Shown in pieces: positions 46,022-55,520 of a stretch of DNA of 64,000 nucleotides. Under the pieces are notes generated by a model. That model ran no database searches and was not told the DNA's origin. It worked only from the letters and a program-made list of their open reading frames with translations. Numbering within the stretch: the first letter of the stretch is position 1; each line of letters begins with the position of its first letter. The position numbers were made by a program, and so were the translations under genes. Source of the stretch: Caldifarciminota bacterium (GTDB lineage: Bacteria; Hydrothermota; Tepidihabitantia; SM23-42); assembly GCA_020349965.1 (NCBI GenBank), contig CP070705.1, forward strand, positions 1,951,434 through 2,015,433. The letters run 5' to 3'.

Positions 46022-48618
46022 AGTCTCTTCATTGCCCTCTGGATGCCTTCTTTCTTCTTAAGGAAATCTTCGAGCCGTTGCTTTTCCATTTCCTTCACAT
46101 CATTGCTTGCTTTGCTCATATATTTTGGATTGTTGAGCCGATTCTTGATTTCATCGATTCGCTGCGTGAGAAAATCGATTTCCTGCAGGAGCCTGCTTTT
46201 TTCCCTTTCCATGTCGATACCGGTGAGTTTGATATAACATTCTATTCCCGGCATGATGACACTTGCTGCGGATTCTTTTACCGCTCGATCGTAGTCGATG
46301 CCATCGATGCCCGCGAATTTCCGCAAAATACCTTCGTTGTCTTTGAGAAATGCCGATACTTCCGGCGCGGCATTGACCGTAATCTGAAGTCTTTCTTTGA
46401 TCTTGATGTTGAAGATACCCCGGATATTGCGGATCTCTTCGATTAGACCGACAACGACATCGACGTGCGAAGTATCTTTTTTGACATCCACTGGTTCAGG
46501 CCACTCCTCCGCCATGATGCTTTCCCTGGCAAAACCAAATTTCCTGTAGATCTCCTCGGTTATGAACGGCATGAATGGGTGCAACACAATGATGATCCGT
46601 TTCATCATGAACCGTGCAGTTGCTTGCGACGGCACGATCTTAAGAAATTCAAGGTACCAGTCGCAGAACGTGTGCCAAACATAATCATATAATTCACGGG
46701 CGATCGCGTTGACTTCGAATGTCGCGAAATGCTCGTTGATCTTTGTGAGTAGTTTGTTAAAACTGTCTGCTATCCACGCGTCATAGATCGAACTATTTTC
46801 CGGTCTATACTCTGATTCTTTTCCCGATGTCGAGTATATCAGCCTCGCTGCGTTCCACAGCTTGTTGCAAAATTTCCGGCCGACTTCGATAGACTTCTCG
46901 CTGAATAGAACATCCTGTTCACGCGGTGTGATGAGCAATAACCCAAATCGTAAAGCATCGGCTCCGAATTTGTCGATGAGCTCCACTGGTTCAGGTGAGT
47001 TACCCAGGCTCTTTGACATCTTTCTGCCTTTTGCATCCCGTATCATGACGTGCAGTGCAACATCTCCGAAGGGTGTTTTTTGCGTGAATTCAATGCCGGC
47101 CATTATCATTCGGGCGACCCATAGGTAGATGATGTCCCATCCAGTAACGAGTGTCTGCGTGGGGTAGAAGCGGCGATAGTCCTCCGTGTCCTCTGGCCAA
47201 CCCAGTGTGGCAAAGGGCCAGATCCATGAGGAGAACCACGTATCGAGAACATCTTCGTCCTGGTATATGTCGCCAGAACCACAACTCGAACATTGCGTTG
47301 GCCTTGTTTCAGCAACCATTATACCCTGTTCCGAATCAGTCTTATCAGGGTCATAACAGGCATTGCAGTAATAGACAGGTATACGGTGGCCCCACCAAAG
47401 CTGCCGTGAAATACACCAGTCGCGCACGTTTTCCATCCAATGGTTGTAGAGATTGACCCACCGTTTGGGAAAGATACGCACCTTTCCCTGGTGGACCGCA
47501 AGCAGCGCAGGTTGGGCAAGTGGTTTCATCTTCACGAACCATTGTTTCGAGATGCGAGGTTCGATCGCCGTTTCGCACCGCTCACATTTTAGAAGTGGCA
47601 GCCTGTAGTCCTCAATCTTTTCAATCAACCCGGTCGCTTTCAGTTGCTGGACGATCTTCTCTCGCGCCTCATACCGGTCTAATCCGTCGAAGTGCCGCGC
47701 CAGAGCGTTGAGCGTCGCGTCAGGGTTCATGATGTCGATCAGTTCGAGATGGTGTTTTCTTGCCAGTTCGAAGTCGAACGGATCGTGCGCCGGTGTGACC
47801 TTCAGAGCACCGGTCCCGAATTCAGGATCGACGTAGTCATCGGCGATGACCGGTATCTCCCTTTCCATAATCGGTAATAAGGCACGCCGGCCGACAAAAT
47901 GCCGGTAGCGCTTGTCGTTCGGGTTAACACAAACCGCAGTGTCTCCCAGCATCGTCTCCGGCCTCGTTGTTGCTACGGTGATGTGATCATCTGATCCGAT
48001 GATAGGGTATCTGATATAGTACAGTTTACCGGGGTTTTCCTCGGTGACGACCTGCTCGTCAGACAGTGCGGTCAGGCACCGCGGGCACCAGTTGATGATG
48101 TACTCACCTCGGTATATCATTCCCTTGTTGTAAAGCATCACAAAGACGCGCGTGACCTTTTCAGAATATTGATCGGAAAGTGTGAATTGTTCGCGAGACC
48201 AATCCAGTGCATACCCGAGTCTGCGTAGCTGATTGCGGATGACCGTTGCGACCTCCTCTTTCCACTTCCATACTTCTGCGACGAATTTATCGCGGCCCAT
48301 ATCTTGCTTCTTGATTCCCTTTGTCAGTAATTTCTCTTCTACCTTGACCTGAGTTGCAATGCCCGCATGGTCCATGCCGACCAGCCACAGTGTATTGTAA
48401 CCGTTCAATTTCTTGTAGCGTATGAGGATGTCCTGGAATGAATTGTTAAGAACATGACCCATTGTGAGAGGACCGGTGACGTTCGGAAGTGGTATCATAA
48501 TAGTGTACGGCGGTTTTTCTGATTTCAGGCCAGGCGCAAAGTATTCTTTCTCCAGCCAGAACTCATATATGCGTTCCTCGGTACCACTAGGGTCATATTT
48601 GCTCGGGAAATCATTCAT
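46018..48618 (-). CDS. valS: Valyl-tRNA synthetase
   Basis: 866 residues from the ATG at 48618. Class I signature PLPNVTGPLTMGH (HIGH variant TMGH) near residue 40, the KMSKSLGN loop near 525, an editing domain with TTRPETMLGDTAVCV, zinc-binding Cys pairs (CERC, CSSC) and a C-terminal coiled-coil tRNA-binding arm. The frame extends 8 codons further, but a TTGACA-16-TATAGT promoter lies in that stretch, so the shorter start is preferred. Confidence 0.95.
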   Translation of the reverse strand: MNDFPSKYDPSGTEERIYEFWLEKEYFAPGLKSEKPPYTIMIPLPNVTGPLTMGHVLNNSFQDILIRYKKLNGYNTLWLVGMDHAGIATQVKVEEKLLTKGIKKQDMGRDKFVAEVWKWKEEVATVIRNQLRRLGYALDWSREQFTLSDQYSEKVTRVFVMLYNKGMIYRGEYIINWCPRCLTALSDEQVVTEENPGKLYYIRYPIIGSDDHITVATTRPETMLGDTAVCVNPNDKRYRHFVGRRALLPIMEREIPVIADDYVDPEFGTGALKVTPAHDPFDFELARKHHLELIDIMNPDATLNALARHFDGLDRYEAREKIVQQLKATGLIEKIEDYRLPLLKCERCETAIEPRISKQWFVKMKPLAQPALLAVHQGKVRIFPKRWVNLYNHWMENVRDWCISRQLWWGHRIPVYYCNACYDPDKTDSEQGIMVAETRPTQCSSCGSGDIYQDEDVLDTWFSSWIWPFATLGWPEDTEDYRRFYPTQTLVTGWDIIYLWVARMIMAGIEFTQKTPFGDVALHVMIRDAKGRKMSKSLGNSPEPVELIDKFGADALRFGLLLITPREQDVLFSEKSIEVGRKFCNKLWNAARLIYSTSGKESEYRPENSSIYDAWIADSFNKLLTKINEHFATFEVNAIARELYDYVWHTFCDWYLEFLKIVPSQATARFMMKRIIIVLHPFMPFITEEIYRKFGFARESIMAEEWPEPVDVKKDTSHVDVVVGLIEEIRNIRGIFNIKIKERLQITVNAAPEVSAFLKDNEGILRKFAGIDGIDYDRAVKESAASVIMPGIECYIKLTGIDMEREKSRLLQEIDFLTQRIDEIKNRLNNPKYMSKASNDVKEMEKQRLEDFLKKKEGIQRAMKRL

Positions 48619-48624
48619 ACGGTA

Positions 48625-48652
48625 ACTATACATAATTTGCACCGTATGTCAA
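48625..48652 (-). promoter_or_regulatory. Promoter of valS
   Basis: Minus strand TTGACA (48652-48647), 16-bp spacer, TATAGT (48630-48625), then 6 nt to the ATG at 48618. Predicts a leaderless mRNA. Confidence 0.7.
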
Positions 48653-48709
48653 CGAGACGAACGCACGATACACATGATTCATGCCACGATGCCGACAAGA
48701 CTGCAGGAT

Positions 48710-48830
48710 TCGAGATGCAGGACACTAGATACTAAATGCGTCGATCAGAATATGGGGACATCAGCAGGTAGAATACCGGCAAAACGCACACCAGGGATGA
48801 AGAAGCGAGCAGACGTGTTGTATCGCTGAT
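48710..48830. repeat. Dispersed intergenic repeat, copy B
   Basis: Matches 15371-15490 in the same orientation, with the GATCAGAATATG core, CATCAGC, TACCGGC, GCACACCAGG and a terminal CGCTGAT block shared. The rest of the 374-bp gap between valS and mutM (48653-48709 and 48831-48992) shows no gene or RNA that I can identify. Confidence 0.7.
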
Positions 48831-48992
48831 GGTCTGATTCATTGAGGGGAACAAACCCAAAATTAAAAAGACAAATGATCAGGTATCGAGTATCAGTGTC
48901 CCGACGACCGATGGAGTGGGGGACACTCAATCTCTCAACTTCTTGGCATCTGAGTTACAGCGCAGCGTTTCTCCAGCACATGGCGTGCCCTT

Positions 48993-49817
48993 TCACGTCT
49001 GGCATTTCGGACAGTATCTGGTACCACGATTGCCGATCTTCTTGAGGGCGATCTTACTGCCGCATTTACGGCAGGGCTCGCCTTCACGGCCATACACATG
49101 CAACATCTTCTGGAAGGACCCCTCCTTCCCGTCGGTCCTCTTGTAGTCGGACACCGATGTTCCGAAATTGGTAATGCCGTCTCTTATCACGTCTTTGAGC
49201 GTTTGCTGCAACTTCTTAATTTCCTTGTCAGTCATACGATTGGCCCTTCGCATCGGCCTGATGCCAGCACGAAACAACGCTTCATCGGAATAGATGTTTC
49301 CCATTCCGGCGCAGATGTTCTGATCCAGGAGCAAGGATTTTATCCTCGCCTTGCGGCGTTTGAGTTTTGCCTTGAGGTAATCGAACGTAAAACCGTCGCT
49401 GATCGGCTCGCATCCGAGTCTGTAGAAACCTTTCAGGGTAGGTACTAACTCGTTACCGTCGATCAAGTAGACGCGACCGAGAGCACGGGGTTCTTTGAAA
49501 AATAGCTGGCAGTCATTGAGTTGGATGGCCAGTCTGGTGAATCTTTCGAGTGTTGAATTTAGCGGAGATACCACAATGGTGCCGGACAGTCGAAGGTGGA
49601 ACACTAGCCTTTTGTTGTTGCTCAACTGTACTATCAAATACTTCGCGTTGCGCTCGACGTCGATTATGAGTTCACCCGTGATCGATGGACAGAACGCGGC
49701 GGCAGAAGGGTGAGCAATAATATCCTTGCGTTGTATTGAACAGCCGACGATCCTTTGTCCACGTATCTTCCTTCTCAACTCGCGTTTGATCGTCTCGACT
49801 TCTGGCAGTTCTGGCAC
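48993..49817 (-). CDS. mutM: Formamidopyrimidine-DNA glycosylase
   Basis: 274 residues, GTG start. The N-terminal PELPEVETI has the catalytic Pro1 and Glu2. The helix-two-turn-helix carries NICAGMGNIYSDEALF, and the C-terminal zinc finger is CRKC ... CPKC. It excises 8-oxoguanine and related lesions and nicks the abasic site. It is the last gene of the DUF3467-CCA-M50-AsmA-mutM operon, 20 nt after the AsmA gene. Confidence 0.95.
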   Translation of the reverse strand: MPELPEVETIKRELRRKIRGQRIVGCSIQRKDIIAHPSAAAFCPSITGELIIDVERNAKYLIVQLSNNKRLVFHLRLSGTIVVSPLNSTLERFTRLAIQLNDCQLFFKEPRALGRVYLIDGNELVPTLKGFYRLGCEPISDGFTFDYLKAKLKRRKARIKSLLLDQNICAGMGNIYSDEALFRAGIRPMRRANRMTDKEIKKLQQTLKDVIRDGITNFGTSVSDYKRTDGKEGSFQKMLHVYGREGEPCRKCGSKIALKKIGNRGTRYCPKCQT

Positions 49818-49837
49818 GTATTCCTAACGGGAGGTAC

Positions 49838-52123
49838 TCACTTAATGCCCTTTAGAATGTCCTTGATCTTCGATTCGAAATCCTTGGTCTTCTTCTTGAA
49901 TTCACTCTTTATCTTACCACCGATCCTCTCTTTGATCCTTTCGGTATCAAGCCTGAATCGGGGTGCATCGAACCCGCCCGTTGCGAGAACGTCTACAACC
50001 GTTCGACCTTCTTTATCCGTGAAGAAGATCCAGTCACCGTGATATCTTTTCACTTTTGCGGAATTTTGCTGCGTGAGCGTAATTGCGATCTGCAAATCTA
50101 CTGTACCGTTCAAACCGATGCTACCTCTGGTTAAGAAATCTCCAATCTGTGACGATATTGTCCAATCGTCGACGGTAGCACGTCCGTTTGCGATTCTGAA
50201 CCCGCTATTGAAATTGCTGAATCTGACAGTATTCTGGCCCTGGAGCCCCATCCAGGAGAGGAGTTTTACAAAGAAACCGAAGTTATCAAATTCGCCATTG
50301 ACGACACGGAGGTTGCCGACCCCGCTCGTGTTCGACTGCACCGACCTCTTATCCAGCCCCGTACCGCTCATGTCAACTACTCCACTCAGTGAACCCTTGA
50401 GCCTATCGAATTTTAGAAAACGCTGCGTGATCTTCTGCGCCTGTACTCCGGTCATTCGAGCATCTATTCGGTAGGGTTCCGGGCTATTCGCATTGTAGTA
50501 AAAATCGAACGCAACCTGACCGCCGTATGTCTGAGCACGGCAATCTTTGAGGTCGACTATTCCATCAACATAGCTGAAATCCGAATTGACGTTTGTGAAC
50601 TCCATATCCATCCCTATGAGTTTGGCGATGTTGACCGTTCCGTGAATGGTCACTCCCATTCCTTTTCCGCTTGAGGACCTGGCCGGTTCGCCCTTGGGTA
50701 GCATTTCGTCCAGATCGATCAGCTTCGATCGGTTATTCAACCGTATTATCGGCTTACCGAAATTCGAAACGGTTCCGGTAAGGGAGATGTCGGACTTGCC
50801 TATTCGCCCCCGGCATTCGTTGATCCTCAAGGCATCGTGTTGCATGGTACCCCTGATGTTGAGATCACTCAGCGGTTTGGCGAACCCGATGCCATCGATC
50901 TCTGCACTCCGGATACTGAGATCCCCTGAGTACCTCGGTTTTTTCATTGTACCCTTCAGTGCAATTTTGCCGGAGATATCACCTTTCAATTTGACATCCT
51001 TCATTTCTGCGGTCAGGGATTCAAAATCCCTCAGATCACCCTCGACCATTGCCGAAATGTCAAACATCGGTTCGCGTGTGTTCAGGGCAGATACCGCACC
51101 CTTGATCTTGAACTCGGTCCTTCCGAGATTGCCCCGCATGTCAATGTCATTGAGTGATGTCCGGTTGAATGAGAAGGTTGCGCTAACGTTCTCGATGGCG
51201 CGTTCCATCTCCTCCGTCATTATGACGATACCTTCCATACTACAGGTTCCTTCGATTTTGGGTTCGCTGGTCGTACCAAGGATTGAGAAATTGGTCTTCA
51301 TCCTGCCGCTCAATTTTCTCATCTTATATCGATCGGGAAGTAGTTCTCTCAGTTTCGCCAGGTCCTTTGCTGAAATATCGCCGGCAAGTTTCAGGTCTTT
51401 TCCTTTTTCTATTGTACCATTGACGTGGACGGTTACGTGCGGAATGTCAGCTGTCAAATTGTCGATTATCACATCCTTTGAGAGCGTGTCATATATAACA
51501 GAATTGCTGATGGTTATGCCGAGGGCCGGGAGCACGTCGGTTTTTGGTACCGCTACCTTCTGACTGCCTGCGACTGAAATCCTGTTCTTGCGGAAATCGA
51601 TATCCTGGTTTATATCGGACAACCGGTATTCCTCTTTTGCAGGCGCATTGTAATAGTGGAACCTACTGTTCCGGACGCGCACTTTTGACAAGGAGATATT
51701 CCAGCCTGGGCCCTTCATATCTTTGGGGATCAAAACGGCGATGTTCATTTCACCTTCGCGGTTTTTCTCCACATTCAGTATCGCCCTGGTGGCGTCGATG
51801 CTGCCTATGACGACCTTCCTCCGCAGCAGGGGCAGCAGATTGATATTCAATGCTGTCTTTTCTATCTCCAGCATCGGGCGGTCGCGGAAACCTTCCGGAT
51901 TGACAATGGTTACTTCGTCAACTCCTATCGATATCCTGAAACCAACGTTCAGTCGGGTTTCACCGATTTCAACTGGATATTGCAGGGCCTCAGTGGCAAT
52001 TTGCTGAGCTATGCGTCGAATTCTTTCTGGCGTGAGAAATGATCTTATTACAATGTAGCCGATGATTGCCAATACTACTATGACGGCTACAGCAATCATT
52101 GAAATCTTATGTATTCTCCGCAT
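49838..52123 (-). CDS. AsmA-family envelope protein
   Basis: 761 residues from the ATG at 52123, chosen because GGAGGATCC places an ideal ribosome site before it; an ATG 24 nt upstream lacks one. One N-terminal membrane helix (about 5-28), then a long repetitive beta-strand body and a C-terminal AsmA-like segment. AsmA-type proteins form groove-shaped bridges thought to move phospholipids between membranes, so this implies an outer membrane. The last 40 residues are a Lys-rich helix (KERIGGKIKSEFKKKTK). Confidence 0.88.
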   Translation of the reverse strand: MRRIHKISMIAVAVIVVLAIIGYIVIRSFLTPERIRRIAQQIATEALQYPVEIGETRLNVGFRISIGVDEVTIVNPEGFRDRPMLEIEKTALNINLLPLLRRKVVIGSIDATRAILNVEKNREGEMNIAVLIPKDMKGPGWNISLSKVRVRNSRFHYYNAPAKEEYRLSDINQDIDFRKNRISVAGSQKVAVPKTDVLPALGITISNSVIYDTLSKDVIIDNLTADIPHVTVHVNGTIEKGKDLKLAGDISAKDLAKLRELLPDRYKMRKLSGRMKTNFSILGTTSEPKIEGTCSMEGIVIMTEEMERAIENVSATFSFNRTSLNDIDMRGNLGRTEFKIKGAVSALNTREPMFDISAMVEGDLRDFESLTAEMKDVKLKGDISGKIALKGTMKKPRYSGDLSIRSAEIDGIGFAKPLSDLNIRGTMQHDALRINECRGRIGKSDISLTGTVSNFGKPIIRLNNRSKLIDLDEMLPKGEPARSSSGKGMGVTIHGTVNIAKLIGMDMEFTNVNSDFSYVDGIVDLKDCRAQTYGGQVAFDFYYNANSPEPYRIDARMTGVQAQKITQRFLKFDRLKGSLSGVVDMSGTGLDKRSVQSNTSGVGNLRVVNGEFDNFGFFVKLLSWMGLQGQNTVRFSNFNSGFRIANGRATVDDWTISSQIGDFLTRGSIGLNGTVDLQIAITLTQQNSAKVKRYHGDWIFFTDKEGRTVVDVLATGGFDAPRFRLDTERIKERIGGKIKSEFKKKTKDFESKIKDILKGIK

Positions 52124-52169
52124 GGATCCTCCTGTCATTACATCCATCTAAGATACGAATGCAAAAGCA

Positions 52170-52832
52170 CTAAATCAAGAAGTTGTGAATGAATGCGGCA
52201 AAAGCCGGTGTTCCGGCAAAGAGGCGTGCGAATATATCGACAAATGGGCCGATCCAGCCCCACAGAATGGGGATGCCGGTTATTCTGTCGAACATTATCA
52301 ACCCAATAAGCAGCATGAAACCATAACGTTCCAGCCAGTATTCGACGTGGGCATAACGCGGCGGGAGGAGGCTGAACAAGGCCTTCGACCCATCCAGTGG
52401 CGGTATGGGTATGAGATTGAACGCGCACAGAACAAGGCTATAGAATAGGGCAAAACCGATGATACCGCCGAGCGGCAGGAGGAAGCTCTCGCGCAGCAGA
52501 GGAGGGAACAGACGGAGCAAGAGACCGAGAGGAATGGCAAACAGAAAATTGGAAGCGGGTCCTGATATTGAAGTATAGAGCATGCCTTTCTTCATGTCAC
52601 GGAAATTGTAGGGGTTTATGGGTACTGGTTTGGCCCATCCGAATCGCAGGAATAAGAATGCGAGGAAGCCGAATATATCGATATGTTTGATCGGATTGAG
52701 GGTGAGCCGGCCCGCAAACTTGGCAGTTGGATCTCCGAGAAGATACGCGACATAACCGTGGAAATACTCATGGACCGTAATGACGATGAGTATTGCCGGT
52801 AAAGATATTATCAGCCCCAGCATCCCATTCAT
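52170..52832 (-). CDS. Site-2 protease family membrane metalloprotease (M50)
   Basis: 220 residues with about five membrane helices, zinc motif HEYFH in the first-third (about residues 21-25) and a second metal motif NLIPIPPLDGSK near 140. This is the short RIP-type family without a PDZ domain, distinct from RseP encoded at 29934. Its ATG overlaps the stop of the CCA gene by 4 bp. Confidence 0.9.
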   Translation of the reverse strand: MNGMLGLIISLPAILIVITVHEYFHGYVAYLLGDPTAKFAGRLTLNPIKHIDIFGFLAFLFLRFGWAKPVPINPYNFRDMKKGMLYTSISGPASNFLFAIPLGLLLRLFPPLLRESFLLPLGGIIGFALFYSLVLCAFNLIPIPPLDGSKALFSLLPPRYAHVEYWLERYGFMLLIGLIMFDRITGIPILWGWIGPFVDIFARLFAGTPAFAAFIHNFLI

Positions 52833-53983
52833 TTTTTTCGCAGGGTCTTAAGGTGTTCGATCGCTTCGCGCCGGCTCGCAAGTTTTTTGTCGATCTGAAG
52901 CACGAATATCTTTCTCAGTATTTTTGCATACTGCTTGTCAGGCTTGAAACCATATTTACGGAGGTCTTTTCCTGTTATGAAGGGATTAATACGCTTGAGA
53001 GCGTTGAAAGTTTTTATTTTTTCCTGCAGCTCGGGTTTGATTAGTGTTATGGCCTCGGTGACCTCTTCGGCAACAGGAGAGAGGAGAGTATACAACATGC
53101 TTTTCTTCGTTGCTTTGTTCAGTTTGACCATCATTTCATCGATATTCCTGAAATCATCAACGATCTCTTTCTCTTTCTTGCTTAGAGGTAAGCTATTCCT
53201 CGGTAATTTCGAAAGCAGGTAGTAGAATGCATGGCTGTTCGATGTTGGCATGAGCCTCAGTTCGTTCCGTTTTATTGCAAAAATCCCATAATAGGACAAG
53301 TCATTCACCGTCTCACCATAGCTATCCTCGGCGAAGATCAGATTCAGCTCATTGAGGATCCGTTGGCCGCTTAGCCTCTTGACCATACCTTCTTTCACAG
53401 CCTCCCGCATCAAACGTTCTGTATCTTCCTCAAGTTTGAACCCGAAGCGATTCTTGTACCTCAGGGCGCGGAAGATTCTCGTAGGATCATCGATAAAACT
53501 GTTCCTGTGTAGTATTCTTATAAGTTTGCGCTTTATGTCAGCTAACCCCTCAAAAGGATCGAATATCTCGCCGAAGTTCTCCCGCGAGATCGACATGGCA
53601 ATAGCGTTTATCGTGAAATCCCTGCGGTTCAAGTCTTCGACAATGGTGGAAGGGAAAACATGTGGCAGGTGGGCAGGCGACTTGTATTTTTCTGTCCGGG
53701 CGCTGGCAAGATCAACGCGCAGATTGTCGACGCTGATTGAGGCAGTTCCGAATTCGGCGTAAGCCACTATTTTCCCCTTGATCTTTTCATTGAGCTTGCG
53801 GGCCGCGGCTATGGCATCGCCTTCGACTACGACATCGATGTCGATCGATTCGCGCCCGAGTGTGGAGTCGCGGACATAGCCTCCAACGAGGTATGCGTGG
53901 TACTCGGATTTTACGAAGAAATCAATTACCTTTCGTAAAACCGATTTCTTTTTCTTCTTTGCCGAAGATCTTAATCTTTCCAA
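52829..53983 (-). CDS. CCA-adding/poly(A) polymerase-family nucleotidyltransferase
   Basis: 384 residues. Class II nucleotidyltransferase head with LVGGYVRD, SIDIDVVVEGDA (catalytic Asp pair) and DFTINAIAMS. RNA-binding FEGLADIKRKLIRILH and FRALRYKNRFGF follow. It adds or repairs the tRNA CCA end. The first codon is a TTG, 62 bp inside the DUF3467 gene; the unusually long overlap may be real, and a later start would cut into the fold. Confidence 0.88.
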   Translation of the reverse strand: MERLRSSAKKKKKSVLRKVIDFFVKSEYHAYLVGGYVRDSTLGRESIDIDVVVEGDAIAAARKLNEKIKGKIVAYAEFGTASISVDNLRVDLASARTEKYKSPAHLPHVFPSTIVEDLNRRDFTINAIAMSISRENFGEIFDPFEGLADIKRKLIRILHRNSFIDDPTRIFRALRYKNRFGFKLEEDTERLMREAVKEGMVKRLSGQRILNELNLIFAEDSYGETVNDLSYYGIFAIKRNELRLMPTSNSHAFYYLLSKLPRNSLPLSKKEKEIVDDFRNIDEMMVKLNKATKKSMLYTLLSPVAEEVTEAITLIKPELQEKIKTFNALKRINPFITGKDLRKYGFKPDKQYAKILRKIFVLQIDKKLASRREAIEHLKTLRKK

Positions 53984-54218
53984 AGCGGTCCTCGTATTTC
54001 TTCATATTATCGTCCAAGGCATTCTTCAGGAGAACAACATTCTGGGGAGTCATGATGATCCGCGTGAATACCTTTGCCTTTTTGGCTCCCGGCAATACAC
54101 GCAGAAAATCAAGGATGAATTCTGATGGCGTATGATGTATGCCGACTCCATTCGCATATATGCCTTCTGACTGCTCAGGACTGATCTCGATATTCAAAGG
54201 CGTTTTGGGCTCTTCCAT
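53922..54218 (-). CDS. DUF3467 family protein
   Basis: 98 residues matching DUF3467 (family features NGVGIHHTPSEFILDF and RIIMTPQNVVLLKNAL). A small conserved bacterial protein of unknown function. Clean AAGGAG ribosome site 7 nt before the ATG. It heads a five-gene operon and its 3' end overlaps the CCA gene. Confidence 0.82.
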   Translation of the reverse strand: MEEPKTPLNIEISPEQSEGIYANGVGIHHTPSEFILDFLRVLPGAKKAKVFTRIIMTPQNVVLLKNALDDNMKKYEDRFGKIKIFGKEEKEIGFTKGN

Positions 54219-54237
54219 AACGAATCTCCTTTTTGGT

Positions 54238-54265
54238 ATTATACCCGGATACGCCCCGAAGTCAA
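54238..54265 (-). promoter_or_regulatory. Promoter of the DUF3467-CCA-M50-AsmA-mutM operon
   Basis: Minus strand TTGACT (54265-54260), 16-bp spacer, consensus TATAAT (54243-54238). A short leader with AAAAAGGAG precedes the ATG at 54218, so this is a leadered transcript with the same promoter geometry as the leaderless ones. Confidence 0.75.
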
Positions 54266-54400
54266 CTATTCCGAGATCGTTAGGATTATTGTCTGTTTAA
54301 TATATTACGTACAACTTCAGCGGTATTACACGGTTTACTGATGATTATTGCATTTTTCTTAGAATGTACATTCACACATGGAAAGCGTGAGCCTCCTCTG

Positions 54401-55252
54401 TCAGGGTCGAACCTTGCACGTCTGCATAGCGATCCTCCATGCCTTTCTCGGAGCATAGCCATGCGGATCGTGGAAAAACTGGGCCGCGGTATGTATGAGT
54501 GGTTTGGAATCTCGGTAGTTGTTCATCGGGTTGATTAGTATGCCCCTGACTTCTGTGATGATGCGGGCTGAGCGCCTGCGGTAAGGGAACCGGATAATCG
54601 TGCCCGGGATATAGTCATTGGCGAATAAGTTGTCCCAGATCAATACGGGCCTGCGCAGGATCTGCGTGATCCTGGCTATGTCTTTTTCCGTTATCGACCG
54701 GGCGACGACTGTCTTCCCTGTCCAGAATATATCGATCCCGCTGCGGAGATTCTCAGCAATGTAGGTTATATAAGCCGTCTTCTTGAATCCACGATACTGC
54801 GTTGGGCAGAAAGAAAGACTGCCCGTTTTGACTTTGTCGTTGAGGAAGTCATGTAATGCATGTAATATCGAGAGTTGTAGCCTTGCGGTTTCCGTGGTCA
54901 GAGGGACCACTATGTCGTCGAAGAAGATGCTGTAGTTGACGATACCGGTTGCTGTCATCGTCGATATCTTCTGAACAACGTCGTCAATGTTAGGTGTGTG
55001 TACCGGGCTCAGGGCATAGACGAAATCGATTGAACGGTCTTCGCAATATCTTTTCATCCTTTCGAATTCTTTTAGTCGTTGCGCAGGGTACGGCTTCTGC
55101 CAGTTCTTCCGGTGAAAGGAATCCGCCTTTGGTCCGTAAATATATGTATTTAGTCTAAGGTCCTGGAGAAAATCGATGAGGTCAAGCCTCTGACTTAATG
55201 AGTAGGGGCGTCGGTAAAATCCTTCGACCACTCCGAAGACCTTATCGGTCAC
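54401..55252 (-). CDS. GH84-type beta-N-acetylglucosaminidase domain protein
   Basis: 283 residues corresponding to the catalytic domain of GH84 (NAGidase/O-GlcNAcase family): GVVEGFYRRPYS at the start, NTYIYGPKADSFHRKNW, and the adjacent catalytic Asp pair D112-D113 in IFFDDI. There is no signal peptide and no accessory domains, so it seems a minimal cytoplasmic enzyme. GTG start overlapping the upstream lipoprotein gene by 11 bp. Substrate could be GlcNAc from cell-wall fragments or from a glycosylated protein; the sequence does not tell. Confidence 0.78.
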   Translation of the reverse strand: MTDKVFGVVEGFYRRPYSLSQRLDLIDFLQDLRLNTYIYGPKADSFHRKNWQKPYPAQRLKEFERMKRYCEDRSIDFVYALSPVHTPNIDDVVQKISTMTATGIVNYSIFFDDIVVPLTTETARLQLSILHALHDFLNDKVKTGSLSFCPTQYRGFKKTAYITYIAENLRSGIDIFWTGKTVVARSITEKDIARITQILRRPVLIWDNLFANDYIPGTIIRFPYRRRSARIITEVRGILINPMNNYRDSKPLIHTAAQFFHDPHGYAPRKAWRIAMQTCKVRP

Positions 55253-55520
55253 GTTTCAGATCCTTGAGCAGTCGGAGCCACTGCTCAGGCTTCTCCTGCA
55301 GTCTTTTCAGCTCAGGTTCGGGTTCGATTTTGTACTTGGCTCTAATGACGGCGAGCGAATCCTCTCTCACCGATGGATCTGCAAGCTTATTTCGAAGTCT
55401 AAGTTCTTCTCGGAAATACAAAGACAGACGGTCGACACTGTCCGTTTTCTTTCCAATGCACGCCAGGCATGTTAGGGAGAAAAAGCCGAGGGCAGATAAG
55501 ATGCAGTATCTCAACGCCAC
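55242..55520 (-). CDS. Small putative lipoprotein
   Basis: 92 residues: N-terminal hydrophobic segment with LTCLAC, giving a plausible lipidation Cys near residue 18-21, followed by a charged helical part. It overlaps sppA by 10 bp and the GH84 gene by 11 bp. No family recognised. Confidence 0.55.
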   Translation of the reverse strand: MALRYCILSALGFFSLTCLACIGKKTDSVDRLSLYFREELRLRNKLADPSVREDSLAVIRAKYKIEPEPELKRLQEKPEQWLRLLKDLKRDR

